64,000 nt of DNA, from assembly GCF_003634775.1 (NCBI RefSeq), contig NZ_RBXB01000003.1:310001-374000 (forward strand), read 5' to 3'. The notes under the pieces were generated by a model, which ran no database searches, had not been told where the DNA came from, and was given only the letters and a program-made list of their open reading frames with translations. Of this stretch, positions 16,151 through 24,750 are shown one piece after another. The stretch comes from Chryseobacterium defluvii. GTDB lineage: Bacteria > Bacteroidota > Bacteroidia > Flavobacteriales > Weeksellaceae. Each line of letters begins with the position of its first letter. Position 1 is the first letter of the stretch. The position numbers and the translations under genes are program-made.

Positions 16151-18868
16151 ATGAAATTAATCAACAAATCAATGCTAACTGTAGTTATTTCACTTTCTAC
16201 AGCCAGCGTTTATTATGCTCAACAGGTTCAGGATACGGTTACAAAATCCAAGGACATTGAAGAGGTAGTATTAACAGGTGCTGCTGATATCGCTAAAGAT
16301 AGGAAGACTCCTGTAGCAGTTTCAACAATTAAAGAAGCACAAATTGTTGAAAGATTAGGAAATCAGGAATTTCCTGAGATTTTAAAAACAACTCCGTCAA
16401 TCTATTCAGCAAAAGGTGGTGGTGGTTTCGGAGACGGACGTTTAAATATCAGAGGGTTTGATACCAACAATACCGCTGTAATGATCAACGGGGTACCTGT
16501 GAACGATATGGAAGGAGGTACTGTATACTGGTCAAACTGGGCAGGTCTTTCCGATGTAACTTCTGCTATGCAGGTACAAAGAGGACTTGGTTCTTCAAAA
16601 TTAGCTATCGCTTCTATTGGAGGAACAATCAATATTATTACAAGAGCTGCAGATAAAAAAAGAGAAGGTAATGTAATGGTAGGTGTTGGTAACAACGGGT
16701 ACTTAAAAACTTTATTCTCATACAACACAGGAAAGAATGAAAAAGGATGGTCAACATCATTCTTAATGAGCAGAACTGCCGGAAATACATATATCGATGC
16801 CAGTGAATTTGAAGCATATAACTATTACTTTGCTTTAGGTTATCAGCCTAATGAAAAGCATGACTTCCAATTTACATTCACGGGTGCTCCGCAGTGGCAC
16901 ATGCAAAATTTCCAAAGCTCAATTGCTAACTTCATAAAATACGGAAATGGTGTAGATGAGCCAAACAGAAGATATAATTCTAACTGGGGGATGTTAAATG
17001 GTGAGGTAATGTCTCAGTCTATTAACTTCTACAGCAAACCAGTTGCATCTATCAACTGGGATTGGAAAATTTCTGAAAAATCTAAATTATCTACAGTAGG
17101 ATATGCATCTTGGGGAAGAGGTGGAGGAACTGGTGTAATGGGAAATATAAATGGAACCAACATCAATAGTCTTCCAAAGACAGCAGAAGGTCTTATCAGA
17201 TTCGATGATATCGTTGCATGGAATCAGGGACAAAATGTAATCTGGAACCCTAACGTAGCTAATAATACTGGTATTAATAAGGTAAACGCTACACCTGGTA
17301 TTGCAACAAGATCTAACGGATTAACAAGAAGAGCAAGTATCAACTCTCACGACTGGTACGGAATCCTTACTAACTTCCAACACAAAATCAATGAAAATTG
17401 GAATTTCTCAGCCGGTTTTGACGGAAGATATTATTATGGTTATCACCCAGGAGTTTTAACAGATCTTTGGGGAAATAATAAATATATTGAAAGAGATAAC
17501 ATGAATATTCCTGGTGGATATGATGTTACTCTAGTTCAGGATCCAAAACCTTCTGCAAACCCATTTGCTAAAGCAGTAAAAGATAAAAACCAAATAGTTT
17601 ACAGAAACTATAACGGAGAAGTTTTATGGGGTGGAATTTTCGGTCAGGTTGAATATACAAGTGATAAAATTTCAGCATTTGTGCAAGGTTCTGCATCAGA
17701 ACAAGGATATAGCAGAATCGACAACTGGATTGTTGATGGTGTAACGATTCAACAGGGTCAAACAGTTAATACAAAAACTCCAATGAAATTCTTATTCGGA
17801 TTTAATGCAAAAGGAGGTATTAATTATAACATTGATGGGCAGCATAACGTTTTTGCTAACGTAGGATATTACTCAAAACAACCTAATTTCTTTGCAGTAT
17901 ATAATTCACCACTTGCTGTAGCAGCTCCTTCTAACACGGCTTATAACTCTCCTGACGGAAGGGCTACGGGTAATCAGCAGATCGTAAACCCATTGTTAAC
18001 AAATGAAAAAATTGCTTCTGCTGAATTAGGTTATGGATTCAGAAGCGGAATTTTCAATGCTAATGTTAACCTTTATTATACATCTTGGAAAGACAGATAC
18101 CAAAGATTCTCCAACTTACCAAACATTCCTAACCCTGCAGGAGGAAATTATAACAGACCTTATGCAAACTTGCTAGGAATTCATGAAATCCACATGGGAG
18201 CTGAGTTTGAAGGGACTTTAAAAGTTACTGATTACCTTTCATTCACTGGAATGTTCTCAATTGGAGACTGGTATTATAAAGGAAACCCTACAGGAAATCT
18301 TTATGATGAAAACGGAACTCCTATCAGCTTCAACGGAAGCACGGATGTAACTTTCGCTTTGGATAATGTAAAAGTTTCTGATGCTGCACAGACTACAGCT
18401 TCATTAGGATTTACTTTGAAACCTGTAAAAGATTTAAGCATCTTCTCTACTTGGAATTATTACAACAATTACTATGGTTTAATTAATTTCAATGCTGATT
18501 ATCTGGTTGCCGCTGACGGATCAATTTCAAGAAACGCCCAAAAAGGAGCTTTAAAATATCCAAGCTACAATTTGTTTGATCTGGGACTTTCTTATACATT
18601 CAATGTAGGAAACGGACAAAGACTAGTTCTTACAGGAAACGTTTATAACTTATTGGATACAACTTATATTTCTGATGGTAAGTCTTCTAACCATATTAAA
18701 GAATTGGCTGACTTCAAAACTCCGACTAATACGGATGCACAAGCGCAAGCAGCATATAATACATATATCAATAATCCATTAAACTTCTATAAAGGATTAG
18801 ATACAAGTAATACTGTGTATTTCGGGTTCGGAAGAACTTGGTCTGCATCAATTGCTTTCAAATTCTAA
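16151..18868 (+). CDS. TonB-dependent outer-membrane receptor
   Basis: A 905-residue outer-membrane transporter. The signal peptide ends near residue 23 (VYYAQ). The plug domain spans about 35-170 (IEEVVLTGAADIAKDRKTPV, RLNIRGFDTNNTAVMINGVP, IGGTINIITR), and the rest is a 22-strand beta-barrel ending in the aromatic IAFKF. There is no N-terminal carboxypeptidase-like domain, unlike the receptor at 28332-31067. The barrel resembles FecA/OMR-type receptors of Bacteroidota; the ligand is unknown. It is monocistronic, with an inferred long leader and a strong terminator immediately after. No SusD partner is adjacent. Confidence 0.92.
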   Translation: MKLINKSMLTVVISLSTASVYYAQQVQDTVTKSKDIEEVVLTGAADIAKDRKTPVAVSTIKEAQIVERLGNQEFPEILKTTPSIYSAKGGGGFGDGRLNIRGFDTNNTAVMINGVPVNDMEGGTVYWSNWAGLSDVTSAMQVQRGLGSSKLAIASIGGTINIITRAADKKREGNVMVGVGNNGYLKTLFSYNTGKNEKGWSTSFLMSRTAGNTYIDASEFEAYNYYFALGYQPNEKHDFQFTFTGAPQWHMQNFQSSIANFIKYGNGVDEPNRRYNSNWGMLNGEVMSQSINFYSKPVASINWDWKISEKSKLSTVGYASWGRGGGTGVMGNINGTNINSLPKTAEGLIRFDDIVAWNQGQNVIWNPNVANNTGINKVNATPGIATRSNGLTRRASINSHDWYGILTNFQHKINENWNFSAGFDGRYYYGYHPGVLTDLWGNNKYIERDNMNIPGGYDVTLVQDPKPSANPFAKAVKDKNQIVYRNYNGEVLWGGIFGQVEYTSDKISAFVQGSASEQGYSRIDNWIVDGVTIQQGQTVNTKTPMKFLFGFNAKGGINYNIDGQHNVFANVGYYSKQPNFFAVYNSPLAVAAPSNTAYNSPDGRATGNQQIVNPLLTNEKIASAELGYGFRSGIFNANVNLYYTSWKDRYQRFSNLPNIPNPAGGNYNRPYANLLGIHEIHMGAEFEGTLKVTDYLSFTGMFSIGDWYYKGNPTGNLYDENGTPISFNGSTDVTFALDNVKVSDAAQTTASLGFTLKPVKDLSIFSTWNYYNNYYGLINFNADYLVAADGSISRNAQKGALKYPSYNLFDLGLSYTFNVGNGQRLVLTGNVYNLLDTTYISDGKSSNHIKELADFKTPTNTDAQAQAAYNTYINNPLNFYKGLDTSNTVYFGFGRTWSASIAFKF

Positions 18869-18898
18869 TAAATTAAAACATTAGATTTTATACATATC

Positions 18899-18924
18899 AA
18901 TCCCGGCAAAAAGCCGGGATTTTT
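18899..18924 (+). terminator. Rho-independent terminator
   Basis: A 9-base stem AATCCCGGC / GCCGGGATT with an AAAAA loop and a T-tract. The next promoter -7 element starts 3 bases after it. Confidence 0.85.
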
Positions 18925-18926
18925 GT

Positions 18927-18934
18927 TATATTTG
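18927..18934 (+). promoter_or_regulatory. -7 promoter element (TATATTTG)
   Basis: Exact TAnnTTTG match 18 bases before the ATG at 18953, abutting the upstream terminator. Confidence 0.55.
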
Positions 18935-18952
18935 TGTACAAAAAAATTGAAT

Positions 18953-19384
18953 ATGGATTTTTACAACATTTTGCTTAATGCACACAAAGGATTCGGGTAT
19001 CTGGAACTTCTTTTAGTGGCATTATTTATCATCGCTCTTTTGACGACAATGTTCGGATTCAGCGGAAAAGTGAATAAATTTTTAAAGAAGACTACCCTCT
19101 TCACGATGATCTTCTTCCACATCCAGTTTTTAATCGGGATCATCATGCTGATTACTAATTTCACTAAAGGAATGGATATGGGATCAGTAATGAAAAATGC
19201 CGATTTAAGATTTCAATATGTTGAACATCCGTTTTCCATGTTAATTGCAGCCGTGTTGATGACCATCATCAATAAAAAAGTAAAGTCCAATGATACTATT
19301 TCCTTAGGAATTGTCATTATGGGATTAATTGCAGTTGGCTTATTTGCATTCGCGTTTCCATGGACCAAAGTCTTTGGAGCATAA
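18953..19384 (+). CDS. small four-helix membrane protein of unknown function
   Basis: A 143-residue protein with four predicted membrane helices (about residues 15-38, 46-68, 94-110 and 117-139). Histidines occur at or near helix edges (LNAHKGFG, FFHIQFLIG, VEHPFSML), which recalls small cytochrome-b-like membrane proteins, but no confident haem motif can be claimed. Related flavobacterial proteins exist as uncharacterised membrane proteins (from memory). I chose ATG 18953 because the upstream in-frame TTG at 18923 lies in the promoter and terminator region. It lies 73 bases upstream of asd, probably unrelated. Confidence 0.7.
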   Translation: MDFYNILLNAHKGFGYLELLLVALFIIALLTTMFGFSGKVNKFLKKTTLFTMIFFHIQFLIGIIMLITNFTKGMDMGSVMKNADLRFQYVEHPFSMLIAAVLMTIINKKVKSNDTISLGIVIMGLIAVGLFAFAFPWTKVFGA

Positions 19385-19457
19385 AAAAGATATAAGTTAT
19401 AAATGATGAGTTTATAATTTTTTAATATTTTAATCTTTAAATTTTTTAATTAAATCA

Positions 19458-20450
19458 ATGAAAGTAGCTGTAGTAGGTTCAACAGGAATGGTTGGACAAG
19501 TCATGCTTAAAGTTCTCGAAGAGAGAAACTTCCCTATAACAGAGTTAATTCCGGTAGCTTCGGAAAAATCTATTGGTAAAAAGGTGAAGTATAAACAGGA
19601 GGAATTTACCATTGTAAGCATGAAAGACGCTATAGCTGCTAAACCGGATATCGCTATCTTCTCTGCTGGTGGCGGAACGTCTCTTGAGTTTGCTCCACTT
19701 TTCGCTGAAGCCGGAACAACGGTAATTGATAATTCTTCCGCCTGGAGAATGGATCCTGATAAAAAATTAGTAGTTCCTGAAATCAATGCTGATGTTTTAA
19801 CAAAAGAAGACAAAATTATTGCTAATCCGAATTGCTCAACAATTCAGTTGGTAATGGTTTTAGGGCCGCTGAATAAAAAATATGATTTAAAAAGAGTAAT
19901 TGTTTCTACTTACCAGTCTGTAACCGGTACCGGAAAAGCTGCAGTGGACCAGCTGAATGCGGAAATCGCAGGAGATGATTCTATTGCTAAAGTATATCCT
20001 TATCAGATTTTCAAAAATGCTTTACCGCATTGTGATGTATTTGCTGATGATGATTACACGAAAGAAGAAATTAAATTGATGAAAGAGCCTAAGAAAATTT
20101 TAGGTGATGACACATTCAATTTAACCGCAACGGCTGTACGGGTTCCTGTACAAGGAGGACACTCTGAAAGTGTAAATATTGAATTTGAAAATGAATTTGA
20201 TCTTGATGAAGTAAGAAAGATCTTATCTGAAACTCCGGGAGTAATCGTAATGGATGATGTGAAGAACAACCATTATCCAATGCCTTTATATTCTGAAGGA
20301 AAAGATGAAGTTTTCGTAGGAAGAATCAGGCGGGACCTTTCTCAGCCCAAAACACTGAATCTCTGGATTGTGGCAGACAACCTGCGAAAAGGAGCGGCAA
20401 CCAATGCGGTACAAATTGCAGAATACCTTGTAGCCAACAACTTAGTATAA
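19458..20450 (+). CDS. asd: aspartate-semialdehyde dehydrogenase
   Basis: A 330-residue NADPH enzyme reducing aspartyl-4-phosphate to aspartate semialdehyde, the branch point to lysine/diaminopimelate, threonine and methionine. It has the N-terminal nucleotide-binding loop VVGSTGMVGQ, FSAGGGTS, the catalytic cysteine in NPNCSTIQ (Cys126), YQSVTGTGK, and the catalytic His in the VPVQGGHSES stretch. The length is standard. A terminator follows directly. No partner lysC or dapA lies in the window. Confidence 0.97.
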   Translation: MKVAVVGSTGMVGQVMLKVLEERNFPITELIPVASEKSIGKKVKYKQEEFTIVSMKDAIAAKPDIAIFSAGGGTSLEFAPLFAEAGTTVIDNSSAWRMDPDKKLVVPEINADVLTKEDKIIANPNCSTIQLVMVLGPLNKKYDLKRVIVSTYQSVTGTGKAAVDQLNAEIAGDDSIAKVYPYQIFKNALPHCDVFADDDYTKEEIKLMKEPKKILGDDTFNLTATAVRVPVQGGHSESVNIEFENEFDLDEVRKILSETPGVIVMDDVKNNHYPMPLYSEGKDEVFVGRIRRDLSQPKTLNLWIVADNLRKGAATNAVQIAEYLVANNLV

Positions 20451-20463
20451 CCTAACAAAATAA

Positions 20464-20494
20464 AAAGAGTCTCAAAATTGAGATTCTTTTTTTT
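20464..20494 (+). terminator. Rho-independent terminator after asd
   Basis: Stem AGAGTCTCAA / TTGAGATTCT (one G-U pair) followed by an eight-base T-run. Confidence 0.8.
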
Positions 20495-20502
20495 ATCAAA
20501 CT

Positions 20503-21501
20503 ATGAACATTCAAAAGAACATCAATAAAGACAAAATTGGTTTTCAAAAATTGATCGCAGCTTTCGGGATCATTCTCTTTATCGGAAAAATTATAGCATG
20601 GAAGCTTACCAGCTCCGATGCCGTCTTTTCCGATGCCATGGAGAGTATCGTTAATGTCATCAGTGCCTTTATGGGGCTTTATTCTTTACATCTTGCCGCC
20701 AAACCAAAAGACGAAGACCATCCTTACGGACATGGAAAAGTAGAATTCGTCACATCCGGAATAGAAGGTGCCCTGATTGCTATTGCCGGTATTATGATCA
20801 TTTATGAGGGAATCAACAGCTTGGTTGTAGGAAAAACACTTAACAAGCTAGATACCGGAATATGGATTATTGCTGCAACAGCCCTTATCAATTATTTATT
20901 AGGCTATATCTCTGTTAAAAAAGGCGAAAAAGAGAATTCTTTGGTTCTTATTTCTTCTGGAAAACATCTGCAATCGGATACTATAACCACCATTGGTGTT
21001 GTCATGAGTTTAGTGGTGGTTTATTTTACAAAAATTTATTGGCTGGATTCTGTGGTCGCGTTAATTTTTGGATTTTATATCATTTTTGTAGGGTATAAAA
21101 TTGTCCGAAAATCCTTAAGTGGGATCATGGATGAGCAGGATCCGGACCTTCTTAAAAACATTGTGGAAATCCTCGAAAACAACAGGAAAACAGAATGGAT
21201 CGATATTCATAATATGAAAATCCAGCAATTCGGTTCATCTCTTCATATAGATGCCCATATTACTCTTCCATGGTATTATAGCCTTCGCGATGCCCATAAG
21301 GAAATGGAAAATGTTATCAAACTCCTGGCAAAACATACCAAACGCAGTGTCGAGTTTAATTTTCACATGGATGATTGTAAAACAATCTCCTGCCCTGTGT
21401 GTCAGATTAAAGAATGTCCCGTACGGGAAAAAGAGTTTGTAAAAAGAGTGCAATGGACGCAGGAAAATATAACCAGAGAAGATAAGCATACGGCTCATTA
21501 A
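20503..21501 (+). CDS. cation diffusion facilitator (CDF) metal efflux transporter
   Basis: A 332-residue membrane transporter expected to export divalent metal from the cytoplasm. It has six helices, the family stretch DEDHPYGHGKVEF between helices 2 and 3, and a C-terminal cytoplasmic ferredoxin-like domain (IHNMKIQQFG...HIDAHITLPW). The transport site in helix 5 has the usual His155-x3-Asp159 (GKHLQSD), but helix 2 reads AMESIVN, placing Glu47 and Asn51 where FieF-type proteins have two aspartates. The tail adds a cysteine cluster (DDCKTISCPVCQIKECPV). Metal specificity therefore cannot be assumed. It converges on the xrtF partner gene with only 6 bases between them. Confidence 0.9.
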   Translation: MNIQKNINKDKIGFQKLIAAFGIILFIGKIIAWKLTSSDAVFSDAMESIVNVISAFMGLYSLHLAAKPKDEDHPYGHGKVEFVTSGIEGALIAIAGIMIIYEGINSLVVGKTLNKLDTGIWIIAATALINYLLGYISVKKGEKENSLVLISSGKHLQSDTITTIGVVMSLVVVYFTKIYWLDSVVALIFGFYIIFVGYKIVRKSLSGIMDEQDPDLLKNIVEILENNRKTEWIDIHNMKIQQFGSSLHIDAHITLPWYYSLRDAHKEMENVIKLLAKHTKRSVEFNFHMDDCKTISCPVCQIKECPVREKEFVKRVQWTQENITREDKHTAH

Positions 21502-21507
21502 GATTTC

Positions 21508-21942
21508 TTACCCCTTTTGCACAATCTGCTTCCGGTAATAAAACATCGGAACGATAAGCAATATAATCAGCGGTTGTATCACAAACCGCCTCATGTAAAA
21601 AGAGAAAAGATAACCTATTTCAAAACGGCCTTGTATACAATATAAATAGATCGGAAATGTAATGGCAAAAACAATCATGATCAACAACGCCCCCTGAATG
21701 GTCCATTCCTTATTCTTAAACAGGAAATGAATAATTACACACGAAAAAAATAAGTTAAGAATAAACCTGAAAAGATGACTGACAATAAGTTTTCCCCATT
21801 CGAAAGGAGGAAAAGGAATGCTTTTATCTGCTTCATGAAAATAATCCAGAAAAGGATCATAGAATATTTTATCTTCAAACATTCTCACGCCTATAAGCCC
21901 TGCAATTCCTATTGCAATAAAAAACCAGTTAAGAATTTTCAT
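21508..21942 (-). CDS. exosortase F system-associated membrane protein
   Basis: A 144-residue membrane protein with about four helices, starting MKILNWFFIAIGIAGLIGVR. It contains a conserved-looking periplasmic stretch (FEDKIFYDPFLDYF) and a polar motif (GRFEIGYLFSFYMRRF). Its content and its place directly after xrtF fit the small family found next to exosortase XrtF in flavobacteria. Its function is unknown; it may assist the exosortase or a substrate. Its start overlaps the end of xrtF by 14 bases, so the pair is translationally coupled. Confidence 0.75.
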   Translation of the reverse strand: MKILNWFFIAIGIAGLIGVRMFEDKIFYDPFLDYFHEADKSIPFPPFEWGKLIVSHLFRFILNLFFSCVIIHFLFKNKEWTIQGALLIMIVFAITFPIYLYCIQGRFEIGYLFSFYMRRFVIQPLIILLIVPMFYYRKQIVQKG

Positions 21943-22459
21943 TTTTTAAAGCAAAAAATTTAATCCAGATCAGCCAAAGCAATACTACACTTCCATAAAT
22001 AATGGCAGGGAAAATAAAATCATGGGAAATTTTACCATATTCCTTATAGTCTGTCATGACAATATTCAGTCCTGTTATCCTCAATACATTCATGATGTAC
22101 AATAAAACAAGGCTTACAAATGCAAAGACAAACGTCTGGGAACCTTTATAGAACGCAAAGATAAAAGCAAGAAACAATATTATTACCGAGACTGCATTAC
22201 AACCTTCCACCATTCTCGTGGCATATACATTCTTCACGTAGAACCAAAACTGCTCTTTGGGAATATCGTCATACAATTGCGTAGCATAGCCCAGAACGTT
22301 CTGAACATGTCTCACCTGTTCAGCAATCAATCGTGAAAAAGGATCAAGGCCACCTGCTTTAAAGCTGTTCAGATAAAACTGATACCCGGAAAGCAGCACC
22401 ATATAAATGATGATGAATCTCAGTAAAATCTTTAAAACAGGCTTAAAATCCTTTAGCAT
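21929..22459 (-). CDS. xrtF: exosortase family protein XrtF
   Basis: A 176-residue multi-helix membrane protease/transpeptidase-like enzyme. The exosortase/archaeosortase catalytic triad is visible: Cys87 in VEGCNAVSV, Arg127 in MNVLRITG and His146 in ISHDFIFP. The length fits the short single-domain XrtF type. Exosortases process proteins with a C-terminal signal, a membrane helix and a basic tail; no such substrate is recognisable in this window. It is transcribed from a promoter in the 38-base divergent gap with the amgK-like gene. Confidence 0.85.
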   Translation of the reverse strand: MLKDFKPVLKILLRFIIIYMVLLSGYQFYLNSFKAGGLDPFSRLIAEQVRHVQNVLGYATQLYDDIPKEQFWFYVKNVYATRMVEGCNAVSVIILFLAFIFAFYKGSQTFVFAFVSLVLLYIMNVLRITGLNIVMTDYKEYGKISHDFIFPAIIYGSVVLLWLIWIKFFALKNENS

Positions 22460-22460
22460 G

Positions 22461-22488
22461 TTGCAAATATATAAATTTACTATATTTG
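22461..22488 (+). promoter_or_regulatory. Promoter TTG-N17-TATATTTG for the amgK-like operon
   Basis: TTG at 22461-22463, a 17-base spacer, and TATATTTG at 22481-22488, followed 9 bases later by the ATG at 22498. It interlocks with the xrtF promoter on the other strand. Confidence 0.75.
22464..22471 (-). promoter_or_regulatory. xrtF -7 promoter element (TATATTTG, minus strand)
   Basis: On the minus strand TATATTTG is followed 4 bases later by the xrtF ATG. It lies inside the spacer of the opposing amgK-like promoter. Confidence 0.6.
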
Positions 22489-22497
22489 TTTCCTACT

Positions 22498-23514
22498 ATG
22501 AATTCCGAGAACGCAAAACGATTTTTTGAAAATTATACGGGTAAAAAATCTTCTGAGTTTATTACATTAGCTCAAAGTGGTTCCGCCAGGATGAATTTTC
22601 TGGCAAAAACTGAAAACGACTATATTATTACCTACAACGAAAATATTCTTGAAAACGAAAGCTTCTTCTACTTTTCTGAGGTATTTAAACAATTAGAGCT
22701 TCCTGCTCCTTTTATCTTTGCCATTTCTGATGACCGTAAGATGTATATTCAGGAATTTTTAGGAAAAAACACCCTTTCTGAAATCATCGCCAAGGAAGGA
22801 TTATCGGACCGTGTAAAGAATCTGGTAAAACAAACGCTGCAAAAGCTCTATCAGCTGCAGATAGCAACAACCGGAAAGATCGACTACAGCAAGACTTTCG
22901 AGTATCAAAGTTATGATGAACTACCGGTGACTCATGACCTGTATTACTTTAAAAACTTTGTTGCAGATATTCTTGAACTGGAATATCACAAATCTGCCCT
23001 TCTTAAAGAATTCAAAAAAATAGTCAGCCTCATCGAAAATCTGGAGCCTAAAGGTTTAATGATCCGGGATTTTCAGTCCAGGAACATAATGGTGAATGAC
23101 CGGGATGAAGTTTCATTCATTGATTATCAATCTGCCATGAACGGACCTTTGATGTATGACGTGATATCATTTCTCTTTCAGGCGAAGGCCAATTTTCCTG
23201 AAGATTTTCAAAATGAAATGCTCGAATTCTATATTCAAATGTTTGAAAATAAAGGCATACAGAATCAACTAAAAAACTCGGTAAAGCCAATCCAGATGAT
23301 GAGATTTCTACAGGTGTTGGGGGCTTATGGCTTTCGAGGTCTTATCCAAAGAAAACAGCATTTTCTCGAAAGCCTCAAAAAAGGAATTGATAATATCACA
23401 CAATTTGCCCAGTCATGGAATGACATGAAAGATTATCCGGAACTTGAAAAAGTAATACAGCAGTTGGCCCTGGAAAAAACAACATTAAAAATCGATACAA
23501 TTTTAACAACTTAA
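22498..23514 (+). CDS. AmgK-like sugar kinase (aminoglycoside phosphotransferase fold)
   Basis: A 338-residue kinase. The N-lobe ends near YIQEFLG. The catalytic loop is MIRDFQSRNIMV (Asp191, Asn196), and the metal-binding Asp209 lies in SFIDYQ, followed by MNGPLMYDVISFLFQAK. The 'RDFQxRNIM ... DYQxAxxGPxxYD' pattern matches AmgK, the anomeric kinase that phosphorylates N-acetylmuramic acid and N-acetylglucosamine in cell-wall recycling. The murU-like gene three places downstream supports this. I therefore infer a MurNAc/GlcNAc 1-kinase, though choline-kinase-like substrates are not excluded. I chose ATG 22498 because the in-frame codon at 22486 sits in the promoter. Confidence 0.8.
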   Translation: MNSENAKRFFENYTGKKSSEFITLAQSGSARMNFLAKTENDYIITYNENILENESFFYFSEVFKQLELPAPFIFAISDDRKMYIQEFLGKNTLSEIIAKEGLSDRVKNLVKQTLQKLYQLQIATTGKIDYSKTFEYQSYDELPVTHDLYYFKNFVADILELEYHKSALLKEFKKIVSLIENLEPKGLMIRDFQSRNIMVNDRDEVSFIDYQSAMNGPLMYDVISFLFQAKANFPEDFQNEMLEFYIQMFENKGIQNQLKNSVKPIQMMRFLQVLGAYGFRGLIQRKQHFLESLKKGIDNITQFAQSWNDMKDYPELEKVIQQLALEKTTLKIDTILTT

Positions 23515-23541
23515 AACCTTAATGGTCTAAATAAAAATAAA

Positions 23542-23952
23542 ATGCTACACATAGACATACACAGTTTTTCATACAAAAAAAGGGGTATTCCGAAAGATGA
23601 ATCCGGAAACGGGGGCGGCTTTACCTTTGACTGCAGAGGAATTCTTAATCCGGGAAGAATCGAGGAATACAAAAGCCAGACAGGCAATGATATCGGGGTA
23701 CAGGAATTTCTGGAAACAAAAACTGAAATGCCTAAATTTTTAGAACTGATTAAAAATATTATCTCTATTAATATTGATAATTATATTGCAAGAGGATTTG
23801 AAAATCTTCAGATTAATTTCGGATGTACGGGCGGACAGCACAGGTCTGTCTATTGTGCTATAAAAATTGCTGAATTTATCCACGAAAAATATCCTGAAAG
23901 CACAGAAATCAGCCTTCATCATGATGAACAGCATCAGCTTAATTATAAATGA
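23542..23952 (+). CDS. stand-alone RapZ C-terminal-domain-like protein
   Basis: A 136-residue protein resembling only the C-terminal domain of RapZ. It has DCRGILNPGR near residue 28, a sulfate- or phosphate-binding loop FGCTGGQHRSVY, and a closing HHDEQHQ. The N-terminal kinase-like domain of RapZ is absent. In E. coli the RapZ C-terminal domain binds RNA and senses glucosamine-6-phosphate. Its place between amgK-like and murU-like genes suggests a regulatory or sugar-sensing role in amino-sugar metabolism (inference). It lies 27 bases after the kinase and is probably co-transcribed. Confidence 0.82.
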   Translation: MLHIDIHSFSYKKRGIPKDESGNGGGFTFDCRGILNPGRIEEYKSQTGNDIGVQEFLETKTEMPKFLELIKNIISINIDNYIARGFENLQINFGCTGGQHRSVYCAIKIAEFIHEKYPESTEISLHHDEQHQLNYK

Positions 23953-24029
23953 TGATTGATAAGATATACATGATTTATCTTAACCCCGCCAAAATGAATT
24001 ATCATTCACCACTTATCAATTCTATATAA

Positions 24030-24743
24030 ATGAAAGCTTTAATTTTTGCAGCAGGAAAAGGAACGCGCCTTAAACCATTTACCGACCACCATCCAAAAGC
24101 GTTGGCAAAAGTGAATGAAATACCGTTACTGGAAAGGAATATTACTTACCTTAAAAGTTTCGGAATCAAAGATTTCGTCATCAATATTCATCATTTTGGA
24201 AATCAGATTGTTGATTTTCTTAAGAAAAATGATAATTTCAACTGTAACATAGAAATTTCCGATGAAACAGAAGAATTATTGGAAACCGGAGGTGGTTTGA
24301 TTTTTGCTAGAAAATACCTTGATCATGGAGAGGACTTCTTAATCATGAATGCCGATATTCTAACCAATATTGATATTAATAATCTGGTTGCCTATCATAA
24401 GCAGATGAAGGATTTCGCTACTTTAGCGGTTTCAGACAGGGAAAGCTCAAGGAAACTGCTTTTCAATGATCATATGGTTTTAAGAGGGTGGCTGAATGTA
24501 GAAACCGGAGAGCAAAGGCTCGCAGAATTCAACAAAGGATTCAAGGCGTTAGCTTTCAGCGGAGTACATTGTATCAACCCTGTTATATTTGAAAAAATAA
24601 AAAGAACAGGCAAATTTTCTGTGATGGAAGAATATCTGGACCTTATGCATACGGAACATATTCATGGTTTTTTACATGATAGTATTCTGATAGATGTAGG
24701 AAGACCGGAATCCGTAACAGAAGCCGAAAAACATTTTAAATAA
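24030..24743 (+). CDS. MurU-like sugar-1-phosphate nucleotidyltransferase
   Basis: A 237-residue nucleotidyltransferase. The N-terminal signature IFAAGKGTRLKPFTDHHPKA binds the NTP and metal. LLETGGGL, IMNADIL and GFKALAFSGVHCINP match the pattern of MurU (MurNAc-1-phosphate uridylyltransferase), which follows AmgK in anhydro-muropeptide recycling and bypasses de novo UDP-MurNAc synthesis. Related short enzymes make GDP-mannose or dTDP-glucose, so the call relies partly on the adjacent AmgK-like kinase. It lies 77 bases after the RapZ-like gene and 7 bases before the next gene. Confidence 0.8.
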   Translation: MKALIFAAGKGTRLKPFTDHHPKALAKVNEIPLLERNITYLKSFGIKDFVINIHHFGNQIVDFLKKNDNFNCNIEISDETEELLETGGGLIFARKYLDHGEDFLIMNADILTNIDINNLVAYHKQMKDFATLAVSDRESSRKLLFNDHMVLRGWLNVETGEQRLAEFNKGFKALAFSGVHCINPVIFEKIKRTGKFSVMEEYLDLMHTEHIHGFLHDSILIDVGRPESVTEAEKHFK

Positions 24744-24750
24744 TTGGATA

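Noticed and set aside
23954..24021. Inverted ATTGATAAG / CTTATCAAT between the RapZ-like and murU-like genes
   Set aside because: Arms are short, AT-rich and ~50 bases apart with no stable hairpin, so no attenuator or terminator is claimed.
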